This document shows, piece after piece, positions 35,402 to 44,568 of a DNA stretch of 64,000 nucleotides (its first letter is position 1; each line of letters begins with the position of its first letter). Source of the DNA: Cellulosilyticum lentocellum DSM 5427 (GTDB taxonomy: Bacteria > Bacillota > Clostridia > Lachnospirales > Cellulosilyticaceae); assembly GCF_000178835.2 (NCBI RefSeq), contig NC_015275.1:3997001-4061000 (forward strand). The letters are read 5' to 3'. The notes under the pieces were generated by a model that did no database searches, was not told the origin of the DNA, and was given only the letters and a program-made list of their open reading frames with translations. The position numbers were made by a program, and so were the translations under genes.

Positions 35402-35455
35402 AAAAAGTAATGCAGAATGAATAATTACGGACGGTTCCTTCTGTATTACTTTTTT
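35402..35455 (+). terminator. Terminator after the phospholipase-like gene
   Basis: AAAAAGTAATGCAGAA pairs with TTCTGTATTACTTTTT around a 21-base loop, ending in six T. Confidence 0.75.
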
Positions 35456-35459
35456 ACTC

Positions 35460-35511
35460 TTAGTTACCAAAAAGAGGATGCTATATATAGCATCCTCTTT
35501 TTGGTAACTAA
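35460..35511. terminator. 52-bp perfect palindromic terminator
   Basis: A perfect palindrome centred at 35485/35486 runs from 35460 to 35511, with half-site core ACCAAAAAGAGGATGCTATA. It abuts the stop codon of the PilZ gene (35512). A5 and T5 runs within the stem let it work in both directions. Confidence 0.85.
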
Positions 35512-36150
35512 CTAACTTCCTTGCAATCTTCTTTTAGCTTGTAAAATAATCTCTCTTACTGTTAATACTAGCAGTTTCCTTGTTTTTTCATCTACATTTT
35601 CAAAATGGCACCTAATGGTAAAAAGGTCTAAGGCTTCATTATAAGTCTGCTCTACGATTCTTGCTTCCAGTATAATAGGTCTCTTATTAAGGATAATAGA
35701 AAACTTAAAGCCACTTCCTTCTATCGCCTTTTTACTATGTATAAGCGCACCAGAAGCCGAAAAGTTAATCAGTGTAGCTTCTACAGATATCGGCTCCATA
35801 ATATTGATTAAACGACGATAAGGTACACGCTTATAGAAACGTTGATTATACTTATATAACCTAATATTCTTCATGATGTAGTAACCTGGTTCATCGGGTA
35901 GTGGTTTAAGCTCTACTTCACCCCTGTACTTTAAGTACTCAATATCAATTCTTCCTTTAAGTTCAATCTCTGTTTTGTGGAATTGACGTATATCCCTATC
36001 ACCTAGTTCTATAGCTACAACATAGCCATCTACGCCCCTCTTATTTCTAATAATCATAGGAAAAGCTTTAGTACCATCACATATAAGTCTAAAAGGTAAG
36101 TTCAGCTTTAAAATCTTTGGCACAAGCGCACTATCTATTAGTTCCTCCAT
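35512..36150 (-). CDS. PilZ-domain c-di-GMP-binding protein (YcgR-like)
   Basis: In this 212-residue protein an N-terminal beta-rich YcgR-type domain (about 1-100) is followed by a PilZ domain with both ligand motifs: RVPYR (RxxxR) near residue 109 and NFSASG (N/DxSxxG) near 133. It therefore should bind c-di-GMP. YcgR-type proteins act on flagella or on exopolysaccharide systems. The partner here cannot be seen. An HD-GYP phosphodiesterase, which would degrade the same signal, is encoded at 49011-50048. Confidence 0.9.
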   Translation of the reverse strand: MEELIDSALVPKILKLNLPFRLICDGTKAFPMIIRNKRGVDGYVVAIELGDRDIRQFHKTEIELKGRIDIEYLKYRGEVELKPLPDEPGYYIMKNIRLYKYNQRFYKRVPYRRLINIMEPISVEATLINFSASGALIHSKKAIEGSGFKFSIILNKRPIILEARIVEQTYNEALDLFTIRCHFENVDEKTRKLLVLTVREIILQAKRRLQGS

Positions 36151-36220
36151 GAATAAGCCCCCCTTGTATCACAAATGGCTTTCTACTTTATCTACTTCTT
36201 TTAGTCCTTATATCCCTTGT

Positions 36221-38515
36221 CTATGCTTTATAGTAGTTGATTAAGCAACCTGCTAAAATAATTGCTCTCTCATCATCTGTTAAATCTTTAAGTGTTAAAG
36301 TGAACTCTTTCATATGATCGCCTAATACGTACGCTTTAATTTCACTTACTTTATCTTTTACGGCAGCTCTAATTCCTGGAATAAAGATATAATCTCCATT
36401 GGTAAATGGTAAATCTCCATCTAAAGTAAATGGTACCATACCCCAGTTAATAAGGTTAGAGCGGTATCTCTTGGTCGCATATTCTCTAGCAATATTTGCC
36501 CAGCCACCAAGTACTTTTTGACAAGATGCTGCTTGCTCACGAGCAGAACCGTCCCCTGGTTTATTAGCATAAATGGTGCTACCAATACCTGTTGCTTTTG
36601 GATCAATGTTTGCATAGCCTGGTAAAGCTTTAATTTGCTCAAATGCTACTTTAACTTCATCTAATACCTTAGTTGGATCTTCACCTTGAAGTCTGGCTAC
36701 TTCAGCTTGTTGGACTTCTTTAGCATGTCCCACATAATCTGGTACACGTCGTGAAAGTGTAAATTCAGCAAGACGAAGTGGATTTGAGCGATAACTTGAA
36801 GTTTCTCCTGATGGAATAAGCTCATCTGTCGTTGTTACTTCATCATGAATCTCAGCTACTACTTTAATCAGTAAGTCATCTGTTAAATGTGACATTTTTG
36901 GCCAATCTGTAATGTTAGGTCCAAATTTAAGTTCAACATCTTTGTCTGCCTTGCCAACACCGTCATAGCAACGTGTATCATAAATGGCTTTGTCAAAGAA
37001 GTATTTTGGCTTAGTAAAGTTTAAATCAATCTCTGTTGCTGCTGTAAGTATCCCACCATTAAGAGCAGTAGCTGCAATACTACGTGCATCCATTAATGCT
37101 ACTCCTGATATTTGACCATCACTAGGTTTTGAACCTTCACGGTTAGGGAAGTTACGTGTTGCATGACGAATGCTAAGGCCATTGTTAGAAGGTACATCTC
37201 CTGCGCCAAAGCAAGGGCCACAGAAAGCAGTTCTCATAGTAGCACCAGCTGCCATAAGGTCTGCTACTGCACCATTTTTAACTAAACTCATAAAAGTAGG
37301 TTGGCTAGATGGATAAATGCTTAAAGCAAATTCACCAGAACCAATACTATGTCCTCTTAAAATGTCCGCTGCGTCACAGATGTTATCATAGGTACCACCT
37401 GCGCAACCACCGATAAAGGCTTGTTGTACTAGAAGTTTACCATTTTCAATTTTATCCCTTAAAGTGAATGTTACTTTATTACTAGCAAAGCTTGCTGCTG
37501 CTTCTTTTTCTACTTTAGCAAGGATATCCTCAAGGTTTGCATTAAGTTCTTCAATAGTATAAGTGTTACTTGGATGGAATGGCATGGCTATCATAGGTTT
37601 TACTTTAGATAAATCAACTATAATAGCTCCATCATAATAGGTCACTTGACCTGGCTCTAATTTCTTATAAGCTTCTTTTCTACCATGCATCTCTAAGTAC
37701 TCTTCAACCTTTTCATCTGTAGCCCAGATAGAAGATAAGCAGGTTGTTTCTGTAGTCATAACATCAATACCATTTCTGTATTCTACATTAAGGTTCTTAA
37801 TGCCATCTCCTACGAATTCCATTACTTTATTTTTAACATAACCATTTTTAAACACTTCACCAATAATAGAAAGTGCCACGTCTTGTGGTCCTATTCCTAT
37901 CTGTGGTTTTCCTGTTAAATAAACAGCTACTACACCTGGTCTATTAATATCGTAAGTTTTATTAAGAAGCTGCTTTGCAAGCTCTCCACCACCTTCACCA
38001 ATAGCCATGGTTCCAAGGGCACCATATCTTGTATGGCTATCTGAGCCAAGTAGCATTCTACCACAGCCACTCATCATTTCTCTCATATATTGATGAATAA
38101 CAGCTTGATGAGCTGGTACATAAATACCACCGTATTTCTTAGCTGCTGAAAGACCAAACATATGGTCATCTTCATTAATAGTACCACCTACAGCGCAAAG
38201 GCTGTTATGGCAGTTGGTTAATACATAAGGCAGTGGAAACTCTGTGAGGCCACTAGCTCTTGCTGTTTGAATAATTCCTACATATGTAATATCATGAGAA
38301 GCCATAGCATCAAACTTGATTTTAAGCTGATCCATATTCCCACTTGTATTATGTGCTTCTAAAATACTATATGCTATCGTATTTTTAGCTGCTTCTTCTT
38401 TAGAAATAGCTTCTATACCATATTTTTGTTTAATTTCTTTTTCTACGTCTGTATGGCTTTCAATTAACTCTTTGCCGTTAATTAAGTACGCTCCATTATC
38501 AAATAACTTAATCAC
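36221..38515 (-). CDS. Aconitase-superfamily hydratase (YbhJ-like)
   Basis: This is a ~764-residue 4Fe-4S hydratase. [22 protein letters not shown] and the Fe-S Cys motifs [10 protein letters not shown] and [10 protein letters not shown] are present, with [14 protein letters not shown] in the substrate loop. A C-terminal swivel domain has [12 protein letters not shown]. The length and the motifs resemble E. coli YbhJ-type hydratases more than AcnA or AcnB, so the substrate may not be citrate. I start at GTG 38515, which has AGGAGG six bases upstream. A longer frame opening with TTG at 38551 has no ribosome site. Confidence 0.9.
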   Translation of the reverse strand: MIKLFDNGAYLINGKELIESHTDVEKEIKQKYGIEAISKEEAAKNTIAYSILEAHNTSGNMDQLKIKFDAMASHDITYVGIIQTARASGLTEFPLPYVLTNCHNSLCAVGGTINEDDHMFGLSAAKKYGGIYVPAHQAVIHQYMREMMSGCGRMLLGSDSHTRYGALGTMAIGEGGGELAKQLLNKTYDINRPGVVAVYLTGKPQIGIGPQDVALSIIGEVFKNGYVKNKVMEFVGDGIKNLNVEYRNGIDVMTTETTCLSSIWATDEKVEEYLEMHGRKEAYKKLEPGQVTYYDGAIIVDLSKVKPMIAMPFHPSNTYTIEELNANLEDILAKVEKEAAASFASNKVTFTLRDKIENGKLLVQQAFIGGCAGGTYDNICDAADILRGHSIGSGEFALSIYPSSQPTFMSLVKNGAVADLMAAGATMRTAFCGPCFGAGDVPSNNGLSIRHATRNFPNREGSKPSDGQISGVALMDARSIAATALNGGILTAATEIDLNFTKPKYFFDKAIYDTRCYDGVGKADKDVELKFGPNITDWPKMSHLTDDLLIKVVAEIHDEVTTTDELIPSGETSSYRSNPLRLAEFTLSRRVPDYVGHAKEVQQAEVARLQGEDPTKVLDEVKVAFEQIKALPGYANIDPKATGIGSTIYANKPGDGSAREQAASCQKVLGGWANIAREYATKRYRSNLINWGMVPFTLDGDLPFTNGDYIFIPGIRAAVKDKVSEIKAYVLGDHMKEFTLTLKDLTDDERAIILAGCLINYYKA

Positions 38516-38613
38516 TTTTCTCCTCCTATTTCTATATGTTTTTATTTCCAATAAAGTCTTTTATTTTATAAATTATAACACAATTTTTAGAAATATAATA
38601 CATTCTTTATTGC

Positions 38614-39924
38614 TTACCTTTTAGTAATCTCATTGCTAAAGGTCTCTTCATCTATTTTACCTGTTAAAAAATCAAGAATAGCCACGTTATATTTTTCTGC
38701 TGCTTCACTAGACAAAAGCTTATCATAAGCACCATGGTAATAGTTTTTAGGGAAAAGATTATCACAGGCTTTAAGAGTCTTAAAACTTGTATTTTTTAAA
38801 TCTTGAGTTTTATAAACTGGAATGCCCATTCCCTTTTCTAGTACTGCTTTATCAGAAATAGCTTTCATGACTTTCACATAAAAACTCTCCACATCAGCTT
38901 CACCTAAAGAGCTATTTCGGCTTAGTACAAAACCATCAGAGTAGCCTGCAACGCCTTCATCTATTAACTTTATTTTCGTAATTGGAAATGGCATCACTTT
39001 AACTTTTCCACTCACAATAGATCGACTAGCATCATCTATTGTAGTTGAAGCCCAACTACCATTAATCATCATAGCAGCTTCACCTCTAGTAAAATTATAA
39101 ACGCATTCAGCGGAACTCATATTTTCATATCCTTCTTGCCAAGGTTCTAGGTCTATCAGCTCTTTAAATAACTCTGCGGCCCTTATAAAAGGTCTTCTCT
39201 TAAAAAATATATTATTCTTTGCAATTTCTGTACTTACACCCACACTTCCTTCACTCAAAGTAAGTGCCATGTAATATAAAGAACTCATCCACGCTTCATT
39301 ACCACTTATAGCTAGAGGGGTAATTCCTTTACTTTTAAAGATCTCAACAGTCTTTAAAAAGTCCCCATAATTAGTAGGATAATTCAAATGACTTTTTTCG
39401 AATAATTCTTGGTTACAATAGAGTACTGTATCCCATCCAAAGACCGGTAACCCATAATTTTTCTCTTCAAAGGTATAACTTCTAAGGGCATTGTCTACCA
39501 TTCTACTTTCCAGATCATTTGCTTTAATCGTAAGTGTTAGGTCTTTAACTAAGTCTAATTTTACTAGTTCTTCCAGCCCTCTGTCTCCCCATGTATAAAA
39601 CATATCTGGTAAAGCATTCGTAGCCGCTGCATTTAAGAGTGCTTCATTATATACTTCTGTCTTGAAAGATTTAAGAACGAATTTTATATCTGGATATTCT
39701 TTCTTACAATCTTCTAAGACTTCCTTTAATATATTTTCTAGACCTCCATTGATTGTCCATATTTCAAAGGTTTGTTCTTTACTTTCTATCTCAACTTTTT
39801 TATTAACAGCTTCAACCTCACGGTAAATATATTGATTTTTTCCTACAAGGAGCACAATAAAAACAAGGCATAAGCTGCACAATGTCAAAATAATTATTTT
39901 ATTTGACCATTTATTATTTTCCAA
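38614..39924 (-). CDS. Extracellular solute-binding protein, family 1 (sugar type)
   Basis: This is a ~436-residue membrane-anchored binding protein. A hydrophobic anchor (IIILTLCSLCLVFIVLLVG) is followed by a family-1 fold: FEIWTINGGLENILKEVLEDCKKEYPDIKFVLKSF, ALPDMFYTWGDRGLEELV and GEAAMMINGSWASTTI. I start at TTG 39924, with AAGGAG 8 bases before it. The longer frame (GTG 39966) lacks a ribosome site. There are no ABC permease or ATPase genes nearby. Instead it lies directly after a YesM-type kinase gene, which suggests that it may present a sugar to that sensor (inference). Confidence 0.88.
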   Translation of the reverse strand: MENNKWSNKIIILTLCSLCLVFIVLLVGKNQYIYREVEAVNKKVEIESKEQTFEIWTINGGLENILKEVLEDCKKEYPDIKFVLKSFKTEVYNEALLNAAATNALPDMFYTWGDRGLEELVKLDLVKDLTLTIKANDLESRMVDNALRSYTFEEKNYGLPVFGWDTVLYCNQELFEKSHLNYPTNYGDFLKTVEIFKSKGITPLAISGNEAWMSSLYYMALTLSEGSVGVSTEIAKNNIFFKRRPFIRAAELFKELIDLEPWQEGYENMSSAECVYNFTRGEAAMMINGSWASTTIDDASRSIVSGKVKVMPFPITKIKLIDEGVAGYSDGFVLSRNSSLGEADVESFYVKVMKAISDKAVLEKGMGIPVYKTQDLKNTSFKTLKACDNLFPKNYYHGAYDKLLSSEAAEKYNVAILDFLTGKIDEETFSNEITKR

Positions 39925-39983
39925 GGGCCTTACTCCTTTTAAGTGCTTTATATTTTTATTTATCACACGAGTATATCACATCC

Positions 39984-41759
39984 CTAGGACTCCTTAAATA
40001 GCTTGCATTGTTGTACTTTCTTGTTGCTTAATGTACTGGTAAAGGGTATATAAATGACTATCTCAGTGTATTCATTAAGACTTGTATGAATTTCTAAAAT
40101 ATCCTTTACATCAGTTAGTTGATACATTAAGCTGAGACGTTTAATAATAGAACGAAGCCCAAAACCTGATTTATTATGTAACTTTTCTTCTTTAAAAATA
40201 CTTGTTCTAATCTTTTCTTCCATTCCTTTCCCATTGTCTCTGACTATGACAATCATTCTTGGCTGACTTTGGTCTTTCTCTATTTTTACACTTATTTCTA
40301 GTGGTTCATCCATAGTTTTAATACCATACTTAATAGAATTCTCTATCAAGGTTTGTAATATCATACGTGGTAATTTTTCTTCTTTTAGATCCTCATCTAT
40401 ACTGTAGGTAACCTCTAGTAGTGCGGGATTCTTAATAAGCATAATATTAATATATTCCTTGAGAATAGTAAGTTCTTGCTCTACTGTGTTTAGGTCCTCT
40501 TGGTTTAAACAAGCACGATAATATTTAGACAAGCTTTTGATGAGTTTTTGGGCATTATCCTTATCTTCCACAGCAACTAATACTGCCACACTATTTAAGG
40601 TGTTATACAAAAAGTGCGGATTAACTTGATGGTTAATAACTGATAGCTCTAATATACGCTGCATCCTTTCTTTCTCTTTCACTTCTGATATAAGTGCTGC
40701 CACTTTACTGAGCATTTCGTTTAACGCTTTTCCAATAAGCCCTGCTTCCATATAAGCTTCATCTGTTTCGAAACGTATACTAAGATCACCTTCTTCAGTA
40801 ACCCTTTTTGCTTTTAGTGCAATATTTTCTAATGGATATACAACTTTTTTCCCTAAGATAACAATCATAATACATAAGAAAATAAAGTTAATGAGTGTAA
40901 CGCCAAGCATGATATTTAGCCAATTATCATCTTTGGAAGCTGTTTGTAACGTACCAATTAATTTCATCTCTACCCTACTATAATCTAGCTCTGCATGATC
41001 ATAACGATCCGTCCATTTATCTTGCTGTACCTGGTTTAAACTTCCTTCTAAATAGGCCTTGTATCTTTCTTCTAATACCCCCGTAGGTAAAAAGCAAAAA
41101 CTCTCCTTAGATTCCTGGTCAACTAATATTGCTTCAAAGTTCGTACGTTCTATATAATCCTTGGTTGCTTCTCTTATACTGCTCGGATCTAAAAAAATGA
41201 TAAGATACCCTAATTGCTCTAAGGTTTCTTTCGAACGGATACTTCTTCCTATATAAAGTGTATTTTCTACTTCTCCACTTATATAGTTCCTACCAATTCC
41301 AATATATTCTCCGCCGTGCCTTTCATTAATCTTAGGAATATTAAACTGAGATAAGAAATGTACAGTATGTTTTTTATAAGGCAGTACAGAATACTCTGAA
41401 ACAACAGTTCCATAAGTATCTACAATATGAATAGATTGAATAGCCTCACTACTTGTTAGACAATCATTAAGTACTTTTGAGATAGCTACCTCATCTATTT
41501 TTTGTTTATTTGCTAATGCATTTTGTATTTCTTTATCAACAGCCACTTTTTGAGAAATATATACATTCTTATCTAAAAACAAATCTAATAAACTCATGAA
41601 GGTTCTAGTATCTTCTACCTTGTTAACGTAATCTTTTTTCCCCTGTATTTGTTCGTTAATTTTATTAAAAATACTAAAACCTATAACTAAAGCTATTCCC
41701 ATTGTCAATAAATAAGTTGTAATCAGAACTCCCCTTATTCCTTTTCCTCTCCTATTCAA
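39984..41759 (-). CDS. YesM/LytS-type sensor histidine kinase
   Basis: This 591-residue kinase has an N-terminal helix (about 10-27) and an extracellular sensor of about 250 residues. A second helix (WLNIMLGVTLINFIFLCIMI, about 282-303) and a HAMP domain follow. The His_kinase motif is INHQVNPHFLYNTLNS, and the ATPase domain has LIENSIKYGI and GFGLRSI. It starts with TTG, with AGGAGA before it. It belongs in a set with the receiver gene upstream and the binding protein downstream. Such kinases usually respond to carbohydrates and partner an AraC-type YesN regulator, which is missing here. Confidence 0.93.
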   Translation of the reverse strand: MNRRGKGIRGVLITTYLLTMGIALVIGFSIFNKINEQIQGKKDYVNKVEDTRTFMSLLDLFLDKNVYISQKVAVDKEIQNALANKQKIDEVAISKVLNDCLTSSEAIQSIHIVDTYGTVVSEYSVLPYKKHTVHFLSQFNIPKINERHGGEYIGIGRNYISGEVENTLYIGRSIRSKETLEQLGYLIIFLDPSSIREATKDYIERTNFEAILVDQESKESFCFLPTGVLEERYKAYLEGSLNQVQQDKWTDRYDHAELDYSRVEMKLIGTLQTASKDDNWLNIMLGVTLINFIFLCIMIVILGKKVVYPLENIALKAKRVTEEGDLSIRFETDEAYMEAGLIGKALNEMLSKVAALISEVKEKERMQRILELSVINHQVNPHFLYNTLNSVAVLVAVEDKDNAQKLIKSLSKYYRACLNQEDLNTVEQELTILKEYINIMLIKNPALLEVTYSIDEDLKEEKLPRMILQTLIENSIKYGIKTMDEPLEISVKIEKDQSQPRMIVIVRDNGKGMEEKIRTSIFKEEKLHNKSGFGLRSIIKRLSLMYQLTDVKDILEIHTSLNEYTEIVIYIPFTSTLSNKKVQQCKLFKES

Positions 41760-41794
41760 GGCCCTTCTCCTAACTTATATGTGTATTTTCCTCA

Positions 41795-42199
41795 TTATAT
41801 AGATTTTCTTTCTTCTAGGCGTTCTTTAAGGCGACTTAATATTTGAGTCATTTCTTCTATATCTACAGGCTTTAATACATATTCAGCAATACCATACTTA
41901 ATAGCTGTTCTTGCATACTCAAAGTCTTCATATGCAGTCAGTACAACTACTTCTCTGCTTGCTACTCCTGTACTTGCTTCTTGCTGTCTTACTTCTTTAA
42001 TAAAATCCAATCCATTCATGATAGGCATCTCAATATCAGTAATAATAACATCTATCTTCTCTACCTCTAATTGCTCTAAAGCTTGTTTGCCGTTCTGGGC
42101 CATACAGACAATTTCAAATCCTAACGCATTCCAATTTAACATTTTTTCAATACCCATACGTATAATAGGTTCATCATCTACTATTTGTACATTAAACAT
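41795..42199 (-). CDS. Receiver-only response regulator (YesN-type receiver without HTH)
   Basis: This is a ~134-residue CheY-like receiver: MFNVQIVDDEPIIRMGIEKMLNW with acidic pocket, TDIEMPIMNG with the phospho-Asp, and LTAYEDFEYARTAIKYG and VLKPVD. The GIEKMLNW and YEDFEYARTAIKYG features are typical of YesN regulators, but the gene stops after the receiver, before any AraC HTH. I start at ATG 42199, with AGGGAGG before it. It is 35 bases from the kinase gene. The output must be by protein contact or through another regulator (inference). Confidence 0.9.
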   Translation of the reverse strand: MFNVQIVDDEPIIRMGIEKMLNWNALGFEIVCMAQNGKQALEQLEVEKIDVIITDIEMPIMNGLDFIKEVRQQEASTGVASREVVVLTAYEDFEYARTAIKYGIAEYVLKPVDIEEMTQILSRLKERLEERKSI

Positions 42200-42212
42200 T
42201 CCTTTTTCCTCC

Positions 42213-43697
42213 CTATAACCTATATACATACTTGACCATACCCTTTGGTATTTCTATATTGGATTTTGTTGCACGAATGCGATCAAGTAAAGATAAGGCT
42301 TTATTATAGTCTATATCTATATTAAACATCATCAATAATTTTACTTCTAACAAATCAGTATATATGTCTTTTTCTTTTTCCCATTGTTCATAAGTCCATA
42401 CATTTTTATAAAGAGCATCTATTACACTATCAATATACTTAACTGCTTGATCTGCCATATTATCATACAGTAATTCTACAGAATTAATTTTAATAAAGCA
42501 GTTAGAAAACTGCGCCAATAGAGTTTCTATAATTTCCTTTGTTTCCTCTATTGTAAAATTAGTACTAAGTTTGTTGCTAGCAAGCTTATCATATATTTTT
42601 TTAGTATAATAATGCATGAAGTTTTCAAAGTCACCCCTGTTATTTTCAGGTTCGATTGCAAATAAAATGCGGAAGAATAAATTCCATTGAAATTCCTCAT
42701 TTATGTGTTCTTTAATATGCTCTCCTATAAGCTTTGTATGCTGGTCTTCATATCTAATATTACCTTCAAAGAAGATTTTCTGTGTAAAGTCAATGTGCTG
42801 TTCTTCAATTCCCCTCACCTTTTCAAAACCACTTATTAAATGTTGCGCATAGTCATGCATAGAACTCTCTAGTGCATCTCTAAAAACATAACGTACAATG
42901 GCTTCACATGAACTCTTGAAATCTACTAATACCCCTAGAGTTTCCTTCATGTGTTTTGCAAAAATATCATAAATCAGCTTAGATAAAATAGCTTCTAACT
43001 GTTGCTCTTGTTTTTCATAACTTTTCTCATCACCTTGATCAAATTGATTAGATATTAATAAAAGCTGCTGGTCAATAGTCGTTAAACTATTCTTAATCGA
43101 TTTCATAATATCCTTATAGAACTTATCTGCAATAACATAACTATAATTTTTATATATAACTTTATGTTCAATCTCTCCCCAGAAAATATTAACTAGAGAT
43201 TTGATTTGTAGTTCAAAATTCACACTCTGTCCATTATCTACATATTTACCATCTATTCGATAAATCTTCATTCCATTTTTTTGTTCTTGTGGTTGTTTGC
43301 AACTTAAGCTCAGTAAAATTTTCTCATTCGTATTACTATAAAAAAAATCTTCATAGGCTTCACTTTTTTCACTAAAGGAACGCTTGATAAATTTATATAA
43401 ATCTGCTTCATCTTGAATGAACCTACATTCTAATCGAATACCAATAATATCAGGTACATGTTCAAAAAGTGCTTCTTTTGTATCATACTTTTGATAATAT
43501 TGATTACGAATGATTTTCTCTTTTAAGCTTTTTTGTGATTTTACTCTTGTATTTATATTGAGATAACCCTTATTGGTAGTGAGCAATAAATTCTCGAAAA
43601 ATCCTTCTATTTCATTGCCTACCTCCTCTAACATAGGTCTCATTTCTTCTAGCTGGTCTAATACACTCTCAATAAATCCAAATAGTTTTAATTCCAT
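42213..43697 (-). CDS. RelA/SpoT-domain protein (possible alarmone synthetase) with large C-terminal domain
   Basis: In this 494-residue protein residues ~15-215 match the (p)ppGpp synthetase fold. NTRVKSQKSLKEKI is the ATP-binding Arg/Lys region. DIIGIRLECRF has the metal Asp. ELQIKSLVNIFWGEIEHKVIYK corresponds to the ExQIRT...WxxxEH motif. There is no HD hydrolase domain. The C-terminal ~280 residues are helical and unlike the TGS/ACT part of long RSH proteins. It is the first gene before the receiver, the YesM kinase and the binding protein. The ribosome site AGGAGG has a long 12-base spacer. It could act in nutrient stress or as a toxin-type synthetase. Confidence 0.8.
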   Translation of the reverse strand: MELKLFGFIESVLDQLEEMRPMLEEVGNEIEGFFENLLLTTNKGYLNINTRVKSQKSLKEKIIRNQYYQKYDTKEALFEHVPDIIGIRLECRFIQDEADLYKFIKRSFSEKSEAYEDFFYSNTNEKILLSLSCKQPQEQKNGMKIYRIDGKYVDNGQSVNFELQIKSLVNIFWGEIEHKVIYKNYSYVIADKFYKDIMKSIKNSLTTIDQQLLLISNQFDQGDEKSYEKQEQQLEAILSKLIYDIFAKHMKETLGVLVDFKSSCEAIVRYVFRDALESSMHDYAQHLISGFEKVRGIEEQHIDFTQKIFFEGNIRYEDQHTKLIGEHIKEHINEEFQWNLFFRILFAIEPENNRGDFENFMHYYTKKIYDKLASNKLSTNFTIEETKEIIETLLAQFSNCFIKINSVELLYDNMADQAVKYIDSVIDALYKNVWTYEQWEKEKDIYTDLLEVKLLMMFNIDIDYNKALSLLDRIRATKSNIEIPKGMVKYVYRL

Positions 43698-43830
43698 CTA
43701 CTTTTCTTGCCTCCTTACCCTTGTGCTATTCTAGCCAATCTATTTCTTTCATTATACTATACTCACGTTAAAGTAATATAAAATTTATTAATTTTACATC
43801 GAATTGTAAAAAAGGCATAAAAAGCGCATA

Positions 43831-43870
43831 AAAAAAGCCAGAAAATATTCTTTTATCTTCTGGCTTTTTT
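43831..43870 (-). terminator. Terminator of abrB
   Basis: AAAAAAGCCAGAA pairs with TTCTGGCTTTTTT. On the minus strand it gives a GC-containing stem followed by seven U, just after the abrB stop codon. Confidence 0.85.
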
Positions 43871-43877
43871 TATACTC

Positions 43878-44141
43878 TTATTCTGTAATTGTTAATCCTG
43901 CTAATCTTGCTAATTCTAAGATTGTCTTTTTAGCAACTTTTTTACCTTTGTAATCAATAAGGTCATCCATGCTACCATTAAAGATATCAGCTGGTTCATA
44001 TTTCTTAAGAATAATTCTGTCTTCATCAACAAAAATCTCTAAAGCATCTTTTTCATTAATGTCTAAATTTCTTCTTAATTCGATAGGTAATACTACTCTT
44101 CCTAATTCATCGACTTTTCTTACTACACCTGTTGATTTCAC
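43878..44141 (-). CDS. abrB: AbrB/SpoVT-family transition-state regulator
   Basis: This 87-residue DNA-binding protein has the N-terminal AbrB fold MKSTGVVRKVDELGRVVLPIELRRNLDI and a short C-terminal dimer domain (GKKVAKKTILELARLAGLTI). In Firmicutes such proteins repress post-exponential genes and are themselves controlled by Spo0A. A Spo0A box sits at the -35 region here. Single gene with its own terminator. Confidence 0.93.
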   Translation of the reverse strand: MKSTGVVRKVDELGRVVLPIELRRNLDINEKDALEIFVDEDRIILKKYEPADIFNGSMDDLIDYKGKKVAKKTILELARLAGLTITE

Positions 44142-44568
44142 TAATATCCTCTCCCTTTACACTTTTTTCTCATATTTTTCCATGTCCTGATTATAAAGTA
44201 CCATAATTAACAATTAAAGTCAATTAACTTTTGTATTTTTTTAGACTTTTTAAAATAAAAAATCTATATTATACAATATAATATTTGTCGAAACTTAATA
44301 GTGTGCATATTTTATTGATATTTGCTGTAGAATCATCACTAAAATGCCCTTCAAAAATACAACAAATATTTTACATTTACATATATATTATTATTTTTTA
44401 CAGTTTTCTCCTTTTCCAATTTTACCAGTAACTACTATACTAAAAAACGACAGCAAATGTTTTGTAATTATCATTATAAAAATATGTACATGTTCTTTTT
44501 ATTAACGCATATATATAGAAAGACAAGCCACTTCAGTGCTTCAGGATTTATATTTAAGGAGGAAGCTT
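44142..44568. other. Intergenic region between abrB and spmA
   Basis: A 427-base, AT-rich gap. It holds the abrB -10 TATAAT (44273-44268, minus) and a Spo0A box. The remaining ~270 bases upstream of spmA should hold a sporulation promoter, but I could not match a sigma-E or sigma-G pair with confidence. No small gene is seen. Confidence 0.5.
44284..44292 (+). promoter_or_regulatory. Spo0A box at the abrB promoter
   Basis: TTTGTCGAA matches the 0A box core TGTCGAA. It overlaps the expected -35 position of the abrB promoter, whose TATAAT lies 17 bases further on. That is the arrangement for repression by Spo0A~P known from Bacillus abrB. Confidence 0.6.
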
